64,000 nucleotides of DNA, taken from Bradyrhizobium diazoefficiens. GTDB taxonomy: Bacteria; Pseudomonadota; Alphaproteobacteria; Rhizobiales; Xanthobacteraceae. Positions 48,019 through 57,097 of the stretch are shown here, piece by piece. Numbering within the stretch: the stretch's first letter is position 1; each line of letters opens with the position of its first letter. The stretch is from contig NZ_JAFCJJ010000002.1 in NCBI RefSeq assembly GCF_018131015.1, positions 124,001 through 188,000 on the forward strand, written 5' to 3'. The notes under the pieces are model-generated. The model worked only from the letters and a program-made list of their open reading frames with translations. It was not told the DNA's origin and made no database searches. The translations under genes and the position numbers were made by a program.

Positions 48019-48062
48019 ATAAAAAAAACGACGGGCACGCCTTCCTGCGAAGGCATGCCCGT
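48019..48062 (-). terminator. Rho-independent terminator of the Hsp20-DUF1150 operon
   Basis: ACGGGCACGCCTTC-CTGC-GAAGGCATGCCCGT forms a 14-bp hairpin with one G-T pair. On the minus strand it is followed by CGTTTTTTTTATT. It lies 28 bp after the DUF1150 stop. Confidence 0.92.
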
Positions 48063-48089
48063 TCGAAACTCAATTCCTGCGACGCGCGC

Positions 48090-48362
48090 TCAGTGCACGC
48101 TGACGGCTTGCAGCTCGTTGCTCCAGGCGTTGGCGACTGCGGCTTCGCGGCTGTCGGTCAGCATGATCGGCGTGCCATCTGCACCGTGGAGTGCGAACAG
48201 CTTCAGGCCCGGCGCGATCTTCGGGGCTTCGGGAAACAGGCCCGGCACGTCCTCGGAGCGGATCTGCTTCACATAGGCGATATGACCTTCGCCGAGGGTT
48301 GCCAGCGTCTCCGGCGAGACGTTCTTGGCTTCCAATTCGAACGCAACGTGACCTTCACTCAT
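48090..48362 (-). CDS. DUF1150 family protein
   Basis: The 90-residue protein (LATLGEGHIAYVKQIRSEDV, GLKLFALHGADGTPIMLTDSREAAVANAWSNEL) is a DUF1150 member, common beside small heat-shock protein genes in alphaproteobacteria. No function is known. It follows the Hsp20 gene by 50 bp and shares its heat-shock-type promoter and terminator. Confidence 0.92.
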   Translation of the reverse strand: MSEGHVAFELEAKNVSPETLATLGEGHIAYVKQIRSEDVPGLFPEAPKIAPGLKLFALHGADGTPIMLTDSREAAVANAWSNELQAVSVH

Positions 48363-48412
48363 GGTCTCGACTCCTCTGGAACACTAAGCGGTCGAGTCCG
48401 CTACTCGTTCCA

Positions 48413-48838
48413 TTATTCGTGCTCATTGATAGCGATTGTCTTAACGATCCTCTCCGGTTCAGGCCGGGCCAGATCGATCGACAACAACCCGTTCTTCAGA
48501 TCCGCACCCAGCACCAGCATCCCCTCGGCCAGCACGAAGGTGCGCTGGAAGTGGCGCGCGGCGATGCCGCGATGGATGTATTGCCGGGACTTGTCGTCCT
48601 GCTGCCGCCCGCGGATGACGAGCTGGTTTTCCTCAATGGTTACATCGAGTTGGTCGCGGGTGAAACCGGCGACCGCCAGCGTGATTCGCAACCGCTCGGG
48701 TTGGCCGTCCGACCGTTCGCACCGCTCGATATTGTAGGGCGGGTAACCGTCGGCGCCTTTGACGACGCGATCGAGCACGCGCTCAATCTCGTCGAAGCCC
48801 AGCAGGAACGGACTGGATAACGTGGGAACACGAGACAT
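48413..48838 (-). CDS. Hsp20 / alpha-crystallin family small heat-shock protein
   Basis: The 141-residue protein has the alpha-crystallin domain (residues about 35-130): YNIERCERSDG, LRITLAVAGFTRDQLDVTIEENQLVIRG, and GMLVLGADLKNGLLSIDLARPEPE, with the G-x-L motif. Such ATP-independent chaperones bind unfolding proteins in the cytoplasm under heat stress. Promoter elements of sigma-32 type lie 70-100 bp upstream. It resembles bradyrhizobial class A (IbpA-like) Hsps. Confidence 0.95.
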   Translation of the reverse strand: MSRVPTLSSPFLLGFDEIERVLDRVVKGADGYPPYNIERCERSDGQPERLRITLAVAGFTRDQLDVTIEENQLVIRGRQQDDKSRQYIHRGIAARHFQRTFVLAEGMLVLGADLKNGLLSIDLARPEPERIVKTIAINEHE

Positions 48839-48906
48839 AGTTTACAAAGTCCTTTCGAAGCGACTTTGACGTTTCAGGGCCCGATCAAGGCACCCCTTGG
48901 TCAGCA

Positions 48907-48935
48907 ATATGGGCATATCTCCTAACGGGTTCAAG
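48907..48935 (-). promoter_or_regulatory. Sigma-32 (RpoH)-type promoter of hsp20
   Basis: On the minus strand CTTGAA (-35, 48935-48930) is separated by 15 bp from GCCCATAT (-10, 48914-48907), close to the RpoH consensus CTTGAA...CCCCATNT. The start of transcription would be near 48900, giving an untranslated leader of about 60 bases. No ROSE-type thermometer was recognised in it. Confidence 0.75.
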
Positions 48936-49076
48936 CAGGTAGCCCGGGGGCCTGTGGATCGCTCATGGTCCGGGTCGCCCGCATTTGCGATGCGATTCTC
49001 CCAACGAAAACAAAGCCCCGGCATCGGTGCATGGGGTTGTTTTCGCTGTTTTTGGAACCGGCCTTGCGGAACCGGC

Positions 49077-50162
49077 TCAGGCCTCGATCCGCTTCCGCCC
49101 GTCGCCGCTGAAAAGGTGCAGCTTCTCCCGCACCGCCGCGACGCGAATCTTCTCGCCGATTGCAGGCGCCGCGGTTCCGGGGATGCGGACGATGATCTCG
49201 CCGGGCGGCAGTTCCCCGGGCGTGGCGGCGACGCGCTGCTCGTCATGGGCCCGCGCGCCGTAGACGAAGGTTTCCGCGCCGACGCGCTCGATCGCTTCCA
49301 CCGTGAGCGGCAGCGTCACGCCGCCGGCCGGCGAGTCTGCGGTGATGACGAAATCTTCGGGGCGGATGCCGACGATGCCGGCCTCGCCGGCGCTGCCGCC
49401 GAGCTGCGACTTGATCTCGTCCGCGCGCGCCGACATCAAATTCATCGGCGGGGCGCCGATGAAGGAGGCGACGAAGGTCGTCGCCGGCTTCTCGTAGATC
49501 GCGAGCGGATTGCCGACCTGCTCGACCTGGCCGCCATTCATCACCACGAGGATGTCGGCGAGCGTCATCGCCTCGAGCTGGTCGTGGGTGACGTAGATCG
49601 ACGTCGTGTTGAGCCGGCGCTGCAATTTGCGGATCTCGACGCGCATCGCGATGCGCAGCTTGGCGTCGAGGTTCGACAGCGGCTCGTCGAACAGGAAAAC
49701 CTTCGGCTGGCGCACGATGGCGCGGCCCATGGCGACGCGCTGGCGCTGGCCGCCGGAGAGCTGGCGCGGCTTGCGCTCCAGCATCGGCGAGAGCTCGAGC
49801 ACGCGGGCGGCTTCCTCGACCCGGCTCTTGATCTCGTCCTCTTTCATGCCGCGGTTGCGCAGGCCGTAGGCCATGTTGTTGTAGACGCTCATGTGCGGAT
49901 AGAGCGCATAGTTCTGGAACACCATCGCGATGTCGCGATCGGCGGGCTCGACCTGGTTGACGATCTTGCCGCCGATATCGATCTCGCCGCCGGTCACGGT
50001 CTCGAGCCCCGCGACCATGCGCAGCAGCGTGGACTTGCCGCAGCCGGAGGGGCCGACCAGCACGCAGAACTGGCCGTCGCCGACATCGACGTCGACGCCC
50101 TTGATGGCCTCGAAGCCGCCGGGATAGGTCTTGCGGACGTTGCGCAGGGTGACGTTAGCCAT
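49077..50162 (-). CDS. ugpC: sn-Glycerol-3-phosphate ABC transporter ATP-binding protein
   Basis: The 361-residue ATPase has Walker A (GPSGCGKST), signature (LSGGQRQR) and Walker B ([12 protein letters not shown]), then a regulatory TOBE domain (about residues 240-361). The sequence [23 protein letters not shown] and the neighbours identify UgpC, or another MalK-type ATPase. It ends the ugpB-A-E-C operon, 6 bp after ugpE. Confidence 0.93.
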   Translation of the reverse strand: MANVTLRNVRKTYPGGFEAIKGVDVDVGDGQFCVLVGPSGCGKSTLLRMVAGLETVTGGEIDIGGKIVNQVEPADRDIAMVFQNYALYPHMSVYNNMAYGLRNRGMKEDEIKSRVEEAARVLELSPMLERKPRQLSGGQRQRVAMGRAIVRQPKVFLFDEPLSNLDAKLRIAMRVEIRKLQRRLNTTSIYVTHDQLEAMTLADILVVMNGGQVEQVGNPLAIYEKPATTFVASFIGAPPMNLMSARADEIKSQLGGSAGEAGIVGIRPEDFVITADSPAGGVTLPLTVEAIERVGAETFVYGARAHDEQRVAATPGELPPGEIIVRIPGTAAPAIGEKIRVAAVREKLHLFSGDGRKRIEA

Positions 50163-50168
50163 TGATAC

Positions 50169-51017
50169 TCACTTCTCGGTCTCGACCAGGCCGCGCACGA
50201 ACAGCTTCTGCATGACGACGACGACGAACACCGGCGGCAGCATGGCCAGCACGGCGGTCGCCATCACCAGCGGCCATTCGGTCAGCGCGTCGCTGGTGGT
50301 GATCATCTTGCGGATGCCGATCTGGATCGTCTGCATGTCGTCGCGCGTGGTGATCAGCAGCGGCCAGAGATACTGATTCCAGCCGAGGATGAAGAGGATC
50401 ACAAACAGCGCCGCCATGTTGGTGCGCGACAGCGGCAGCAGCGTATCCCAGAAGAAGCGGAACGGGCCCGCGCCGTCGATGCGCGAGGCTTCCAACAGCT
50501 CGTCCGGCACCGTCATGAAGAACTGGCGGAACAGCAGCGTCGCGGTGGCGGAGGCGATCAGCGGCAGCGCCAGGCCCGCATAGCTGTCGAGCATGTGCAG
50601 GTCGGCGACGATCTTGTAGGTCGGGTAGATGCGGACCTCGACCGGCAGCATCAGGGTGATGAAGATCAGCCAGAAGATCGGCATCCGGAACGGAAAGCGG
50701 AAATACACGATCGCGTAGGCCGAGATGATCGAGATCGCGATCTTGCCGACCGCGATCATCAGCGCCATCACCAGCGAATTGAGCATCATGGTGCCGACCG
50801 GCTCGCGGGTCGAGCCGGTCGTGCCGACGAAGATGGTCTGGTAGTAGACCTCGAAGAAGTGGCCGCCCGGCAGCAGCGACATCTGGCCGTTGGCGATCAG
50901 CGCGTTTTCCTGGGTCGAGGCGATGATCGCGATGTAGACCGGAAACGCGACGATCGCGATCCCGATCCAGAGGATGATGTGGGCGACGTAGCGTCGAAAG
51001 CCCTCTTCTTCGACCAT
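50169..51017 (-). CDS. ugpE: sn-Glycerol-3-phosphate ABC transporter permease UgpE
   Basis: The 282-residue permease has six helices and the cytoplasmic EAA loop ELLEASRIDGAGPFRFFWDTLLPLSR. It pairs with UgpA to form the inner-membrane channel. Segment ENALIANGQMSLLPGGHFFEVY matches the periplasmic loop of UgpE. Its start overlaps the ugpA stop by one base, so translation is coupled. Confidence 0.93.
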   Translation of the reverse strand: MVEEEGFRRYVAHIILWIGIAIVAFPVYIAIIASTQENALIANGQMSLLPGGHFFEVYYQTIFVGTTGSTREPVGTMMLNSLVMALMIAVGKIAISIISAYAIVYFRFPFRMPIFWLIFITLMLPVEVRIYPTYKIVADLHMLDSYAGLALPLIASATATLLFRQFFMTVPDELLEASRIDGAGPFRFFWDTLLPLSRTNMAALFVILFILGWNQYLWPLLITTRDDMQTIQIGIRKMITTSDALTEWPLVMATAVLAMLPPVFVVVVMQKLFVRGLVETEK

Positions 51018-51898
51018 CAGTAGGTCACCTTGCGTTCGACGAAGCGGAACTGGATGGCCGTGAGCGCGACGACCATGATCATCAGGATCACCGATTGCGC
51101 GGCGGAGCTGCCGAGGTTTCCGCCGAGCAGCCCCTCGGTATAGACCTTGTAGACCAGCGTTTCCGTCGACTTGCCGGGGCCGCCGCGGGTCATGGTGTCG
51201 ATGATGCCGAAAGTGTCGAAGAAGGCGTAGACGATGTTGACCACCAGCAGAAAGAAGATGGTCGGCGAGAGCAGCGGGAAGGTCACGGTCCAGAACCGGC
51301 GCATCGGGCGCGCGCCGTCGATCGCGGCGGCCTCAAGCACGCTCTTCGGGATGCTCTGCAGGCCGGCGAGGAAGAACAGGAAATTATAGGAGATCTGTTT
51401 CCAGGCGGCCGCGAGGATGATCAGGCTGGCGGCCTGGTTGCCGTTGAGCAGCGGATTCCAGTCGACGCCCATGTCGCGCAAATAGCGCGAGAGCACGCCA
51501 AGCGAGGGATGCAGCATGAAGATCCAGAGCACGCCGACGACGGGCGGCGCGACCGCATATGGCCAGATCAGCAGCGTGCGGTAGAGCATCGAGCCGCGCA
51601 GCGGCTTGTCGGCCATCACCGCGAGCAGCAGCGCGAAGGACAGCGACGACACCGCGATGGCGAAGGAGAAGAAGAAGGTCCGGACGATTGCCTCGAAATA
51701 GGCGCCGTCCTTGAACAGGTCGACATAGTTCTCGAACCAGACGAAGCTGGTTGAGAGGCCAAAGGCGTCCTGCAGCAGGAAGGACTGGATCACCGCCTGC
51801 AGCGCCGGCCAGTAGAAGAAAATCAGGACGATCGCGAGCTGCGGCGCAACCAGCGCGTAAGGCAACAGCTTTGTCTGGAAAATGGCTTGCTTCTGCAT
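51017..51898 (-). CDS. ugpA: sn-Glycerol-3-phosphate ABC transporter permease UgpA
   Basis: The 293-residue permease begins [30 protein letters not shown], as UgpA does, has six to seven helices, and carries the EAA loop [26 protein letters not shown]. Together with UgpE it moves glycerol-3-phosphate or glycerophosphodiesters inward. Follows ugpB by 42 bp. Confidence 0.94.
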   Translation of the reverse strand: MQKQAIFQTKLLPYALVAPQLAIVLIFFYWPALQAVIQSFLLQDAFGLSTSFVWFENYVDLFKDGAYFEAIVRTFFFSFAIAVSSLSFALLLAVMADKPLRGSMLYRTLLIWPYAVAPPVVGVLWIFMLHPSLGVLSRYLRDMGVDWNPLLNGNQAASLIILAAAWKQISYNFLFFLAGLQSIPKSVLEAAAIDGARPMRRFWTVTFPLLSPTIFFLLVVNIVYAFFDTFGIIDTMTRGGPGKSTETLVYKVYTEGLLGGNLGSSAAQSVILMIMVVALTAIQFRFVERKVTY

Positions 51899-51940
51899 GA
51901 CGGGGGTGAGCGGCAGGCCGGAGCCTGCCGCTCATGGCCT

Positions 51941-53257
51941 TTACTTGACGGCGGTCTTTTCGAACTGCCGCAGCATCGTGTTGCCGCGTTCGACGGCGGC
52001 ATCGAGCGCCTGCTTGGCGGTCTTCTTGCCGGCCAGCGCCTGCTCGATCTCTTCCGACCAGACGTCGCGGAGCTGCACCATGTTGCCGAGGCGCAGGCCG
52101 CGCGAATTGTCGGTCGGCTCCTTGTTGGTGAGCTCGATCAGCGGGGTCTCGAGATAGGGCTGGTCCTTGTAGAAGCCCTCGGCCTTGGCCTTGTCATAGG
52201 CCGCCTTGGTGATCGGCAGATAGCCCGAAGCCTTGTGGATGTAGACCTGGCGATCGGTGTCCGACAGGAACGTCAGGAACTTGGCGATGCCCTTGTATTC
52301 GTCGGCCGACTTGCCGCCCATCACCCAGAGCGAGGCGCCCCCGATGATCGAGTTCTGCGGCGCGCCCTTGGCGTCCGGGTAATACGGCATCGGCACGGCG
52401 GTGAAGGCGAACTTGGCCTGCGCCTTGACGTTGCCGAAGAAGGCCGACGAGGTCAGGTAGATCGGGCATTCGCCGGAGGTGAAGCGGCCCTCGCCGGTGT
52501 TGGTGCGGCCGGCATAGTCGTAGGTCTTGTCCTTCTGCAGCTCGATCAGGTTCTCGAGATGCTTGACCTGCAGCGGTGCGTTGAACTCGAGCACGGTATC
52601 GAAGCCGTCGAGGCCGTTGGCCTTGCTGGACAGCGGCACGTTGTGCCAGGCGGAGAGCTGCTCGAGATTGACCCAGGTGACCCAGGAGTTGGAGAAGCCG
52701 CAGGTGGCGTGGCCGGAGGCCTTCAGCTTCTTGGCGGCGTCGAACACCTCGGGCCAGGTCTTCGGGATCTCGACATTCGCCTTCTTGAGCTCGTCGAGAT
52801 TGACCCACATCACCGTGGACGACGAGTTGAAGGGGAACGACAGCATCTCGCCCTTGGAGGTCGAGTAGTAGCCGGTGATCGCGGGCAGATAGGCCTTCGG
52901 ATCGAACTTCTCGCCGGTCTCGGCCATCAGCTTGTAGACGGGCTTCACGGCGCCGGTCGCGGCCATCATGGTCGCGGTACCGACCTCGAACACCTGCATG
53001 ATGTGCGGGGCGTTGCCGGCGCGGAAGGCCGCGATGCCCGCGTTCATCGTATCGGGATAGCTGCCCTTGTAGGTCGGAATGACCTTGTAGTCGGTCTGCG
53101 ACGCGTTGAAGTCGTTGGCGAGCTTGACGATGACGTCGTTGTTCGCGCCGGTCATCGCGTGCCACCACTGGATTTCGGTCACTGCCAGCGCCGGCGAAGC
53201 CGTCATGCCAACCGTAACCGCAAATGCGGCAGCCGCCCCAAAGTGTCGAAGAGCCAT
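51941..53257 (-). CDS. ugpB: sn-Glycerol-3-phosphate-binding periplasmic protein UgpB
   Basis: The 438-residue protein has a Sec signal peptide (MALRHFGAAAAFAVTVGMTASPALA) and a large binding fold starting VTEIQWWHAMTGANNDVIVKLANDFN, as in UgpB. Key parts FSNSWVTWVNLEQLSAWHN and GGASLWVMGGKSADEYKG form the ligand cleft in E. coli. ATG at 53257 has GGGAGG eight bases upstream; the annotated longer frame would start at 53281. A Pho-box-like site is upstream, consistent with phosphate-starvation control. Confidence 0.95.
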   Translation of the reverse strand: MALRHFGAAAAFAVTVGMTASPALAVTEIQWWHAMTGANNDVIVKLANDFNASQTDYKVIPTYKGSYPDTMNAGIAAFRAGNAPHIMQVFEVGTATMMAATGAVKPVYKLMAETGEKFDPKAYLPAITGYYSTSKGEMLSFPFNSSSTVMWVNLDELKKANVEIPKTWPEVFDAAKKLKASGHATCGFSNSWVTWVNLEQLSAWHNVPLSSKANGLDGFDTVLEFNAPLQVKHLENLIELQKDKTYDYAGRTNTGEGRFTSGECPIYLTSSAFFGNVKAQAKFAFTAVPMPYYPDAKGAPQNSIIGGASLWVMGGKSADEYKGIAKFLTFLSDTDRQVYIHKASGYLPITKAAYDKAKAEGFYKDQPYLETPLIELTNKEPTDNSRGLRLGNMVQLRDVWSEEIEQALAGKKTAKQALDAAVERGNTMLRQFEKTAVK

Positions 53258-53309
53258 CAAGTAACCTCCCTTGGCCGTCAAAAAGGATCGCTTGCGCTAG
53301 CAGCGCCCT

Positions 53310-53327
53310 GTGACGTTCACATGACTT
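53310..53327 (-). promoter_or_regulatory. Candidate Pho box upstream of ugpB
   Basis: On the minus strand AAGTCAT-GTGA-ACGTCAC gives two heptamers matching the PhoB half-site CTGTCA(T/C) at five of seven positions each, spaced by the required 4 bp. It lies about 55 bp upstream of the ugpB start. Confidence 0.55.
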
Positions 53328-53491
53328 GTGTAAGCGGCCGAAACGAAAGCGGCAAGCGCTCAAAAAGGAAAGCCATCAAATAGGCGAATGCCAAGCCGGG
53401 ACGGCCGCATCCGTTCGCGCCGCACTATCGTGCGCGCGCCGCAGTGCGGCATTGAATGGCAATGCGGGAAGCGAGCCCTAGGTTAATGTTT

Positions 53492-53540
53492 GAGCATGAT
53501 CTTTTCGGAAAACCGCTGCGCACTTTTCCGGATCATGCTT
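53492..53540. repeat. Inverted repeat GAGCATGATC...GATCATGCT
   Basis: GAGCATGATCTTTTCGGAAAA and TTTTCCGGATCATGCTT are near-perfect inverse arms around ACCGCTGCGCAC. This is a well-known dispersed repeat type in bradyrhizobia. It abuts the stop codon of the CoA transferase gene and may serve as its terminator. Confidence 0.75.
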
Positions 53541-54742
53541 TAGCGCTTGCGCTCGGGGCCGCAGACCACGCCCTTTGCGACCATCGCGTCGATCTCGGCC
53601 TTCGAATACCCGAACTCGCCCAGCACCTCCGCCGAGTGCTGGCTGAATTTCGGCGGCAGCCGGCGCAGGCTCGGCTTGCTGCGGTCGAGCCGGATCGGCG
53701 AGGCCACGCCCTTGTACCAGTCCTTCTCTATGACATCGCCGCGGTGGATCGTGTGCGGGTTGGTCAAGGCCTGGTCGATCTTCTGCACCGGACCTGCGGG
53801 CAGGCCGGCGGCGAGCAGGCGATTGCACAGCGGCTCGGCCTCGTGCTGGCTGAACACCGCGGCGAGCTCGGCGCGTAGCGCCTCGCGATTGGCGATGCGG
53901 TCCTTGTTGCGGGCAAAGCGCGGATCGCTGCCGAGCTCGGGCTTGCCGATCTCCTTGGCGAGCTTGCGGAAGGTGCCGTCATTGCCGACGCCGATGAAGA
54001 TGTCGTCGGTCCTGGTCGGGAAGATCGCGTAAGGCACGAGGTTCGGATGCTCGTTGCCGGTCAGCCCCGGCGGCTTGCCATGCATGAAATAATTCGCGGT
54101 GTGCGGATGCATGATGGCAAGGCCGGTCTCGTACAGCGTCGTCTCCAGGAACTGGCCCTGGCCCGAACGCTGCCGCTCCGACAGCGCCATCAGGATGCCG
54201 ATCGCCGCGTAGAGGCCGGTGGTGATGTCGACCAGCGGCACGCCGATCCGCATCGGGCCGCTCTCGGGCGAGCCGGTCGCCGCGATCATGCCGGTCATGG
54301 CCTGGATGATGGCGTCATAGCCGGGATTGCCGCCGCGCGGGCCGTCGGCGCCGAAGCCGCAGATCCGGCAATGCACGAGGCGCGGATATTTCTTGCTGAG
54401 CACGTCGTTGCCGATGCCCCATTTCTCCAGCGTGCCCGGCTTGAAATTCTCGATCAGGACGTCGGCCGTCTCCAGCATCTTTAGCAGCACAATGCGGCCG
54501 CCCTCGGAGGCGAGGTCGAGGCCGATCGAGCGCTTGTTGCGGTTGATGCCGACGAAGTAGGCCGCATCCTCGTCGTGGAAGGGAGGGCCCCAGTCGCGAA
54601 CCTCGTCGCCGGCGGGCGGCTCGACCTTGATCACGTCGGCGCCGTGGTCGGCGAGGATCTGGGTGCAGTAGGGACCGCCGAGCACGCGCGTCAGATCGAT
54701 GACGCGCAGTCCGCTCATTGCGCCGGTTGCGGCTTCAGTCAT
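53540..54742 (-). CDS. CaiB/BaiF family (class III) CoA transferase
   Basis: The 400-residue protein is a family III CoA transferase: GLRVIDLTRVLGGPYCTQILADHGADVIKVE at the N-terminus, NRNKRSIGLDLASEGGRIVLLKMLETADVLIENFKPG and SGPMRIGVPLVDITTGLYA. Homologues transfer CoA between carboxylic acids such as formate, oxalate, carnitine or succinate; the exact acids here are unknown. ATG at 54742 (MTEAATGAMSG) is preferred to 54805. It stands between ugp and the ohr gene. Confidence 0.9.
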   Translation of the reverse strand: MTEAATGAMSGLRVIDLTRVLGGPYCTQILADHGADVIKVEPPAGDEVRDWGPPFHDEDAAYFVGINRNKRSIGLDLASEGGRIVLLKMLETADVLIENFKPGTLEKWGIGNDVLSKKYPRLVHCRICGFGADGPRGGNPGYDAIIQAMTGMIAATGSPESGPMRIGVPLVDITTGLYAAIGILMALSERQRSGQGQFLETTLYETGLAIMHPHTANYFMHGKPPGLTGNEHPNLVPYAIFPTRTDDIFIGVGNDGTFRKLAKEIGKPELGSDPRFARNKDRIANREALRAELAAVFSQHEAEPLCNRLLAAGLPAGPVQKIDQALTNPHTIHRGDVIEKDWYKGVASPIRLDRSKPSLRRLPPKFSQHSAEVLGEFGYSKAEIDAMVAKGVVCGPERKR

Positions 54743-54917
54743 GCCTTCGCTTGTCCTGTGTCGTCGTTTGATCACAGGCCTAGCGAGGATCGCGGGCGCC
54801 AGCAATGGCTCGTTGCGCGGGGTGTCATGCAGCGGGCCGCAATCCCGCGCGATGGCAAATCCGGCAAAAGCAGCCGGCCCGAGGGGGATCTTCGGGCCGG
54901 CCGGGCCGCGCTTTCGA

Positions 54918-55343
54918 TCAAACCACCTTCAGGCGGACGTCGACATTGCCGCGGGTGGCATTGGAATAGGGGCACACCTGATGGGCCTTCTCGACCAGCG
55001 CCTCGGCCTCGGCGCGGGCAAGTCCCGGCAGCGAAACGGCAAGATCGATGTCGAGGCCGAAGCCGCCTTCCGAGCGCGGGCCGATGCCCACGGTCGAGGT
55101 GACGGAGGCGTCGGCCGGGACCTTCGGCCCGCCCTGCGAGGCCACGAACTTCATCGCGCCGATGAAGCAGGCGGCATAGCCGGCCGCAAACAGCTGCTCG
55201 GGATTGTTGCCGGCGCCGCCACCGCCGCCGAGCTCCTTCGGGGTCGTCAGCTTGACGTCGAGTGCGCCATCGAGAGTCGCGGCGTTGCCGTCGCGGCCGC
55301 CGGTGGCTTTTGCGCTGGTTTTGTAGAGGACGTTCACGGACAT
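54918..55343 (-). CDS. ohr: Organic hydroperoxide resistance protein Ohr
   Basis: The 141-residue OsmC/Ohr-family peroxidase has the two reactive cysteines Cys59 (AACFIGAM) and Cys124 ([13 protein letters not shown]) and the usual central helix [12 protein letters not shown]. It reduces fatty-acid and other organic hydroperoxides with lipoamide as electron source. It is divergent from ohrR, with two operator-like sites between them, and so is induced by organic peroxides. Confidence 0.95.
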   Translation of the reverse strand: MSVNVLYKTSAKATGGRDGNAATLDGALDVKLTTPKELGGGGGAGNNPEQLFAAGYAACFIGAMKFVASQGGPKVPADASVTSTVGIGPRSEGGFGLDIDLAVSLPGLARAEAEALVEKAHQVCPYSNATRGNVDVRLKVV

Positions 55344-55399
55344 GGTGGTCTCCTCGGAACTTGCCGGGTTGGGGTGGGGTCTATATCGCAGACAATTAG

Positions 55400-55415
55400 A
55401 TTGTGCGCAATTGAA
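55400..55415. promoter_or_regulatory. OhrR operator-like site 1
   Basis: ATTGTGCGCAATTGAA contains a dyad (TTGTGCGCAA). It matches site 2 at 15 of 16 positions and lies 57 bp upstream of the ohr start on the minus side. Confidence 0.65.
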
Positions 55416-55435
55416 ATCCGGCCGTCTCACGTTTA

Positions 55436-55451
55436 ATTGTTCGCAATTGAA
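55436..55451. promoter_or_regulatory. OhrR operator-like site 2
   Basis: ATTGTTCGCAATTGAA is an AT-rich dyad typical of OhrR/MarR operators, 36 bp from site 1 and 48 bp upstream of the ohrR start. Confidence 0.65.
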
Positions 55452-55499
55452 TGTGCCGCCGCCCGACCCCAGAATGGAACGAATCACGTGAGAGTCTCG

Positions 55500-55958
55500 A
55501 TGCCCCGGAAATCAACGGCGGTGGACCCGCTTCGTCTCGACAACCAGATCTGCTTTGCGGTCTATTCCGCCGCGCACGCCTTCAACCGCGTCTACAAGCC
55601 GCTGCTGGACCGGCTCGGCCTGACCTATCCGCAATATCTGGTGATGCTGGTGCTGTGGGAGCGCGACGACGTGCCGCTGCGCGACATCGGCGAAAGACTG
55701 TTCCTCGATTCCGGCACGCTGACGCCGCTGCTGAAGCGGCTCGAGGCCGCTCATCTCGTCAGGCGCACGCGCTCCAGCGAGGACGAGCGCCAGGTGCTGA
55801 TCGCCCTGACGCCGCAGGGCCACGCCCTGAAGGACAAGGCGCGCAGCGTGCCGCAGTCGATCCTGGCGGCGTCAGACTGCTCGGTGCCGGAGCTCGTCGC
55901 CATGAAGGACGAGATCGTCGCGCTGCGCGACCGACTCAATACGGCGATCGGGGAGTAG
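55500..55958 (+). CDS. ohrR: Organic-peroxide sensing MarR-family repressor OhrR
   Basis: The 152-residue MarR-type regulator carries the sensing cysteine Cys18 in [12 protein letters not shown], the position of OhrR Cys15/22, and a winged helix with [31 protein letters not shown]. Oxidation of the cysteine releases DNA and derepresses ohr. The start at 55500 is chosen since it places the first helix just before the cysteine. Divergent from ohr with two similar sites. Confidence 0.95.
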   Translation: MPRKSTAVDPLRLDNQICFAVYSAAHAFNRVYKPLLDRLGLTYPQYLVMLVLWERDDVPLRDIGERLFLDSGTLTPLLKRLEAAHLVRRTRSSEDERQVLIALTPQGHALKDKARSVPQSILAASDCSVPELVAMKDEIVALRDRLNTAIGE

Positions 55959-55961
55959 GGG

Positions 55962-56198
55962 TTAGAGGCGTTTCTTGGCGAAGGCGCGGCCGGATGCTGA
56001 CTTCAGGTGCTTCTCGAAAGCGACGGCCTGCTTCTCGTCGCTGAACGCAACGTAGGTCTTGATGCGCCAAGGCCCGTATTTCGAAGTGTGGGGCACCTCA
56101 CCAGCATTGTGCTTTGCGAGTCGGGCTCGCAGGTCGTCCGTAATGCCGACGTAGAAATGGACAGCGTCGAGGCTTTCGAGAATGTAGACATACTTCAT
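55962..56198 (-). CDS. GIY-YIG nuclease-domain protein
   Basis: The 78-residue protein is a single GIY-YIG domain: YVYILES (GIY position), HFYVGITDDLRARLAKHNAG (YIG, with the Arg catalytic region) and FEKHLKSASGRAFAKKRL. Stand-alone members are frequent in alphaproteobacteria and probably act in repair or are remnants of mobile nucleases; the role is not known. Convergent with ohrR with only 3 bp between stop codons. Confidence 0.88.
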   Translation of the reverse strand: MKYVYILESLDAVHFYVGITDDLRARLAKHNAGEVPHTSKYGPWRIKTYVAFSDEKQAVAFEKHLKSASGRAFAKKRL

Positions 56199-56359
56199 CC
56201 TATCCCCCGCCTTGCGCAGTGGACGGATGATATCTCAGGAAGAGCATTTGCCGAGGCCCGGCTTCGCCCTTCGGGCTACGCCGCGGCAGCCTTCGCTCAC
56301 TTCGCTACGAGAGAGCAGGGCTGGCTTGCCGAGCCGTAGCTCGCGAAGCGAGCGAAGGC

Positions 56360-56435
<76 letters not shown>

Positions 56436-56533
56436 TTAAGTCTTCCAGTTGGGATGATCCTGGGGGATCAATCCCGGCCGGCAAGTCTTGGCGACTCGCG
56501 CGGTGCACCCTTTTTCACAGATCAGGGCTGATC

Positions 56534-56938
56534 TCAAGTCTCTTCATCACCTCCGACATCACCAATGATGTCGGTGACGTCCTCGTCGCCCTCTTCCTCG
56601 TCGGCAATGAAGGTCGAATCATCGTCATCGTCGTCGTCGAGGGTCTCGTCGACCTCGATATCGTCCTCGGATTCGGGAACTACGGCCTTGACCTTCCCGG
56701 TGTTCTCCTCGGCATCGGCCTCCTCGAGCGAGACCTCTTCGGCCTCGACCGGCTCCGGCGCGGTGTCCTGGGCCATGCTGCGGGCCTCGGCGCCGCGGGT
56801 CGCGCGCGCCGGCGCCACGGGCGCAATCGGCACCACCTCGCCGGTATAGGGCGAGATCACCGGATTCTTGTTGAGGTCATAGAACTTCTTGCCCGTGGTC
56901 GGGCAAATACGCTTGGTTCCGAGTTCGGACTTGGCCAC
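56534..56938 (-). CDS. TIGR02300 family protein
   Basis: The 134-residue protein opens with AKSELGTKRICPTTGKKFYDLNKNPVISPYTGE, a short zinc-ribbon-like TIGR02300 segment, and continues as a strongly acidic, low-complexity tail (many Asp/Glu, runs of D). The family occurs in alphaproteobacteria with unknown function, often next to aroA. GTG at 56938 is taken as the start; the in-frame ATG at 56977 would add 13 unrelated residues. Divergent from aroA. Confidence 0.85.
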   Translation of the reverse strand: MAKSELGTKRICPTTGKKFYDLNKNPVISPYTGEVVPIAPVAPARATRGAEARSMAQDTAPEPVEAEEVSLEEADAEENTGKVKAVVPESEDDIEVDETLDDDDDDDSTFIADEEEGDEDVTDIIGDVGGDEET

Positions 56939-57097
56939 GGCAGGAATCCTGGGAATGTCTGAAAAGCGGTGCTTCACTTGGCTAGTTGGCGGCCCGCTGT
57001 CAATAGCGCATTACGGCAGAACGACATGCCCGTGACGGGGCTGTGGCCATGTGGTACCTGCGCCTCACCCCTCAAGGGCCCATCCAAGGACGCAAAC

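Noticed and set aside
49040..49080. Terminator for the ugp operon
   Set aside because: GCCGGTTCC appears twice as a direct repeat, not as an inverted repeat, so no stable hairpin is supported.
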